From assembly GCA_964546285.1 (NCBI GenBank), contig CAZJJK010000130.1, positions 1 through 7,868 of the forward strand: a stretch of 7,868 nucleotides of DNA. Reading direction: 5' to 3'. This document shows positions 6,363 through 7,868 of the stretch, one piece after another (position 1 is the first letter of the stretch; each line of letters opens with the position of its first letter). This DNA is from CAZJJK01 sp964546285. Lineage in GTDB: Bacteria; Spirochaetota; Spirochaetia; Treponematales; Breznakiellaceae. Position numbers and translations under genes: made by a program. The notes below the pieces were generated by a model. It was not told where the DNA came from. It saw nothing but the letters and a program-made list of their open reading frames with translations, and made no database searches.

Positions 6363-6563
6363 ATGGAAAGTTGTTCGCGTGAGGCTAATTTAGCCGCTTG
6401 CAACTGCACTTACCCCTGTTCACGCAAAGGGTATTGTTGCCGTTGCATCGCTTATCACCGCGAACGAGGCGAACTGCCGGCGTGCTACTTTGGACCGGCC
6501 GCTGAACGCGGTTATGATCGCTCCATTGATAACTATTTGAAGAGCGCCAGTAAAAAACGCTAA
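6363..6563 (+). CDS. DUF6485-like small cysteine-rich protein
   Basis: This 66-residue soluble protein has eight cysteines (C4, C13, C15, C19, C25, C26, C28, C41). I recognise the DUF6485 pattern: CNCTYPCSRKGYCCRC (13-28), then Y-H-R-x-R-G-E-L-P-A-C-Y-F (31-43), then YDRSIDNYL (51-59). The family is of unknown function and occurs mainly in anaerobes. The cysteine spacing suggests a metal or Fe-S site, but that is inference. It has no signal peptide and no membrane segment, so it is probably cytoplasmic. The ATG follows GGAGGGGG at good spacing, and the full family pattern fits this start; an upstream in-frame extension would overlap the permease. It lies 26 bp after the second permease on the same strand and is probably the last gene of the transport operon, though the biological link to sugar uptake is unknown. 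Confidence 0.82.
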   Translation: MESCSREANLAACNCTYPCSRKGYCCRCIAYHRERGELPACYFGPAAERGYDRSIDNYLKSASKKR

Positions 6564-6591
6564 AGGGCTGGAACGGTTTTAAAAGCCTTTT
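6562..6591 (+). terminator. Weak hairpin after the DUF6485 gene, possible operon end
   Basis: AAAGG(G)CT at 6562-6569 can pair with AGCCTTT at 6584-6590, giving seven pairs with one bulged G and a 14-nt loop. Only a short T-rich tract follows. It begins inside the stop codon. A weak candidate only; the operon may end later. Confidence 0.3.
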
Positions 6592-6643
6592 ACTGTTTAA
6601 TCTGACACGCGCAGCGTACTATATTTGTTTTTTCCTTATATTT

Positions 6644-6682
6644 GAGGTTCTCGCAAAAGTCGGTTACTTTCGCAAGAACCTC
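6644..6682. repeat. Stem-loop 1, 17-bp arms
   Basis: GAGGTTCTCGCAAAAGT (6644-6660) faces ACTTTCGCAAGAACCTC (6666-6682) across the 5-nt loop CGGTT; 15 of 17 positions pair, with a C.A and an A.C mismatch. No T-run follows on either strand, so it is not a standard terminator. It could be an RNA structure or a repeat element. Confidence 0.7.
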
Positions 6683-6685
6683 TCA

Positions 6686-6742
6686 CAGTTTTATTGCGAG
6701 GATTATTATCTACATACAATACAAATAATAGCAATAAAACTG
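6686..6742. repeat. Stem-loop 2, perfect 12-bp arms around a 33-bp centre
   Basis: CAGTTTTATTGC (6686-6697) is exactly inverted as GCAATAAAACTG (6731-6742). An inner TATTAT (6704-6709) can pair with ATAATA (6725-6730) across an asymmetric internal loop. Its left part also contains TTGCGAG (6694-6700), which can pair instead with CTCGCAA in stem-loop 1. Confidence 0.65.
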
Positions 6743-6760
6743 CGTTTGCCATTATTGTTG

Positions 6761-6789
6761 GCTTTCAAAAGTTGAATACTTTTGAAAGC
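6761..6789. repeat. Stem-loop 3, perfect 12-bp arms
   Basis: GCTTTCAAAAGT (6761-6772) pairs exactly with ACTTTTGAAAGC (6778-6789) across the loop TGAAT. The following GCCTCATTTTATAG is only mildly T-rich, so termination on the plus strand is possible but weak. Confidence 0.65.
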
Positions 6790-6926
6790 GCCTCATTTTA
6801 TAGCTTTATTTAAAATAAGCCCGCAAGCGGCTCTCCTATTAACAGAGGCTATCAAGAAAATATCATCTAATTCTCGTTATCCCCAAGCAGTTTATCGGTA
6901 TATTTGATTGGAAGGCGGCTTCCCAT

Positions 6927-6945
6927 ACCCCGGAGCTTGCTCCGG
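6927..6945. repeat. GC-rich hairpin repeat, copy 1
   Basis: It contains CCGGAGC-TT-GCTCCGG, a perfect 7-bp stem with a 2-nt loop. The 19-bp unit matches 16 of 19 bases of a second copy 110 bp downstream in the same orientation, resembling a REP-like palindromic unit. Confidence 0.5.
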
Positions 6946-7036
6946 AAAAGGTGCGTATATGAGATATGTGTTTCAATAATCTTCGTATCGGGGGATGGCC
7001 CCCGCCAGTACAGTAAATTTCCTATCCAACGAAGAT

Positions 7037-7055
7037 ACTCCGGCGCTTGCCCCGG
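7037..7055. repeat. GC-rich hairpin repeat, copy 2
   Basis: ACTCCGGCGCTTGCCCCGG is a diverged copy of the unit at 6927. The core CCGG-GC-TT-GC-CCGG is kept and one stem pair is lost. It lies about 70 bp before the flavodoxin start, so it may be in that gene's leader. Confidence 0.5.
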
Positions 7056-7110
7056 GGTTCTTCATTCTGTTAACCGAGTATCACCGAAATTTCGCGGCGA
7101 TCGGCAAGAC

Positions 7111-7118
7111 AAAGGAGG
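7111..7118 (+). promoter_or_regulatory. Ribosome binding site of the flavodoxin gene
   Basis: AAAGGAGG lies 5 nt before the ATG at 7124 and sets that start. The in-frame upstream extension to about 6995 runs through the GC-rich hairpins and shows no family similarity. Confidence 0.7.
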
Positions 7119-7123
7119 CAAGC

Positions 7124-7630
7124 ATGCGAACATTAGTAGTGTACGCGACGAAGTACGGCTTAACCGGGGAATATGCTCAGGCTATGGCCAATAGAATCGG
7201 AAAAGGCACGACGGTTTTGGACCTCGCGTCCTCAAACAACATTGACCTTAAGCCTTATGACAACGTTATTATTGGAACACCCATTTACGCGGGCCGTCCG
7301 CGTCCCTTAGTAAACGCATTCATAAAAGCGCGGAGCGATGAATTATTAACCAAGAACCTAGCCTTATTTCTCTGTGGCTTAACTAAAGCCAGCGAGGCAA
7401 CCATTATCCTTGAAACCATCTACCCCGCTCATTTGAGGGCTGCGGCCAAAACTATGGCTTTATTGCCAGGCTTTATCAACAAAGAAAAGGCGAACGCCAT
7501 AGAACGCTTTATAATTCGCATGATAGAAAAAAGCGAACTTAAGAAAGGCGGGAAACCGAGCCCAAAGGAAGCACCAAACATAGAAGCCCAGGCTGAAGCC
7601 TTTATAAAAGAAACGGGTTTTATACACTAA
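7124..7630 (+). CDS. Flavodoxin-family protein (Flavodoxin_5 / HemG-like fold)
   Basis: This 168-residue cytoplasmic protein is predicted to bind FMN and carry electrons. The N-terminus MRTLVVYATKYGLTGEYAQ is a beta strand followed by the flavodoxin phosphate-binding loop (T9-K-Y-G-L-T-G). The second flavin-contact block is VIIGTPIYAGRPRPLVNAF (48-66), then LALFLCGL (79-86). This arrangement fits the Flavodoxin_5 group, which includes protoporphyrinogen oxidase HemG and many uncharacterised proteins of anaerobes. The C-terminal third is lysine-rich (KSELKKGGKPSPKEAP, 136-151) and less typical. Haem synthesis cannot be inferred from this alone, because no other haem gene is present. The start is set by AAAGGAGG. 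The gene stands alone, about 560 bp after the transport operon and followed by a candidate terminator, so it is probably a separate unit. Confidence 0.82.
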   Translation: MRTLVVYATKYGLTGEYAQAMANRIGKGTTVLDLASSNNIDLKPYDNVIIGTPIYAGRPRPLVNAFIKARSDELLTKNLALFLCGLTKASEATIILETIYPAHLRAAAKTMALLPGFINKEKANAIERFIIRMIEKSELKKGGKPSPKEAPNIEAQAEAFIKETGFIH

Positions 7631-7660
7631 ACGGCTAAACGTTCTTAGCACCGTCAATTT
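7631..7660 (+). terminator. Candidate terminator directly after the flavodoxin gene
   Basis: ACGGCTAA (7631-7638) pairs with TTAG + CCGT (7645-7648 and 7651-7654), giving an 8-bp stem with a 2-nt bulge and a 6-nt loop. CAATTTTG follows. It starts immediately after the stop codon. The short T-run makes it a moderate candidate. Confidence 0.45.
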
Positions 7661-7692
7661 TGTCGCGGCATAGAACCGCTGATTGTAAGATG

Positions 7693-7727
7693 AGGGTTAA
7701 TACCCTGGAATAGGCTCTGGGGTATTA
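7693..7727. repeat. Overlapping alternative hairpins
   Basis: AGGGT/ACCCT (7693-7697 with 7702-7706, loop TAAT) and TAATACCC/GGGTATTA (7698-7705 with 7720-7727, 14-nt loop) share the same ACCC bases, so only one can form at a time. They could be part of a leader for a gene beyond the window, or chance. Confidence 0.4.
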
Positions 7728-7868
7728 TACTATTTTCAAAATCCGTAATCTTTACTAACTGCTGCCAATTCTGTTGAAACTATTTTATACCTAGTTTGAG
7801 CGATAAAGGTATATAAACAAAAGCAACCACTTATGGTAGAGTGAGTTAACAAGACCACACGAACTACC

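Larger units (their letters stand above)
6564..7110. other. Gene-free region rich in inverted repeats
   Basis: No credible coding frame is seen on either strand between the DUF6485 and flavodoxin genes. The left half (about 6600-6810) is AT-rich and holds three strong inverted repeats. The right half (about 6905-7060) is GC-rich and holds several short perfect hairpins: GGAAG/CTTCC at 6910-6923, CCGGAGC/GCTCCGG at 6930-6945 and CGGGGG/CCCCCG at 6989-7004. ATCTTCGT at 6979-6986 is inverted at 7029-7036. No tRNA, CRISPR array or transposase remnant is recognised. A promoter for the flavodoxin gene must probably lie here, but no hexamer pair is convincing. Confidence 0.6.

Noticed and set aside
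6644..6682. Stem-loop 1 as an ordinary terminator
   Set aside because: No T-run follows on either strand and it is about 80 bp from the nearest stop codon.
6600..7110. CRISPR array or tRNA in the gene-free region
   Set aside because: The repeats are inverted or occur only twice with no regular spacers, and no cloverleaf with a T-arm and anticodon arm could be built.
6995..7123. 43-residue extension of the flavodoxin gene
   Set aside because: It runs through intergenic hairpins. Flavodoxins begin at the first beta strand, matching MRTLVVYATKYG after AAAGGAGG.

Overview
The window is a bacterial carbohydrate-use locus, probably from an anaerobic gut or sediment spirochaete (Treponema-like). 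That guess is an inference. It rests on the mix of a chemoreceptor, a CUT1 sugar importer with no ATPase gene beside it, and a DUF6485 small cysteine protein, together with strong AGGAGG-type ribosome sites and moderate GC. A Firmicute origin cannot be excluded, because no rRNA or other marker gene is present.

Layout. At the left edge is the 3' part of a methyl-accepting chemotaxis protein (+). It runs tail to tail into a minus-strand pair: a LacI-family regulator, then a GH105-type unsaturated glucuronyl/rhamnogalacturonyl hydrolase. A roughly 200-bp AT-rich divergent control region separates lacI from a plus-strand operon: secreted sugar-binding protein, strong hairpin terminator, MalF-type permease, MalG-type permease (ATGA overlap), and a 66-residue DUF6485 protein. 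Next come about 560 bp without a gene but rich in inverted repeats, then a flavodoxin-family gene with a probable terminator. The last roughly 240 bp hold no recognisable gene.

How the genes work together (inference). A pectin-derived unsaturated oligosaccharide is captured by the binding protein and imported by the two permeases with an ATPase encoded elsewhere. It is then cut in the cytoplasm by the GH105 enzyme, which has no signal peptide. The divergent LacI regulator probably senses the sugar and controls both transcripts. Both divergent promoters are readable: TTGACA-17-AATAAT for lacI and TTGACT-17-TACTAT for the binding-protein gene. The region also holds a perfect 10-bp-arm dyad and two further palindromes. 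The internal terminator should make the binding protein more abundant than the permeases.

The core locus is a known type. The less explained parts are the dyads in the divergent region, the structured gene-free stretch at 6644-6789 with competing base pairings, a repeated GC-rich hairpin before the flavodoxin gene, and the DUF6485 gene at the end of a sugar-transport operon.
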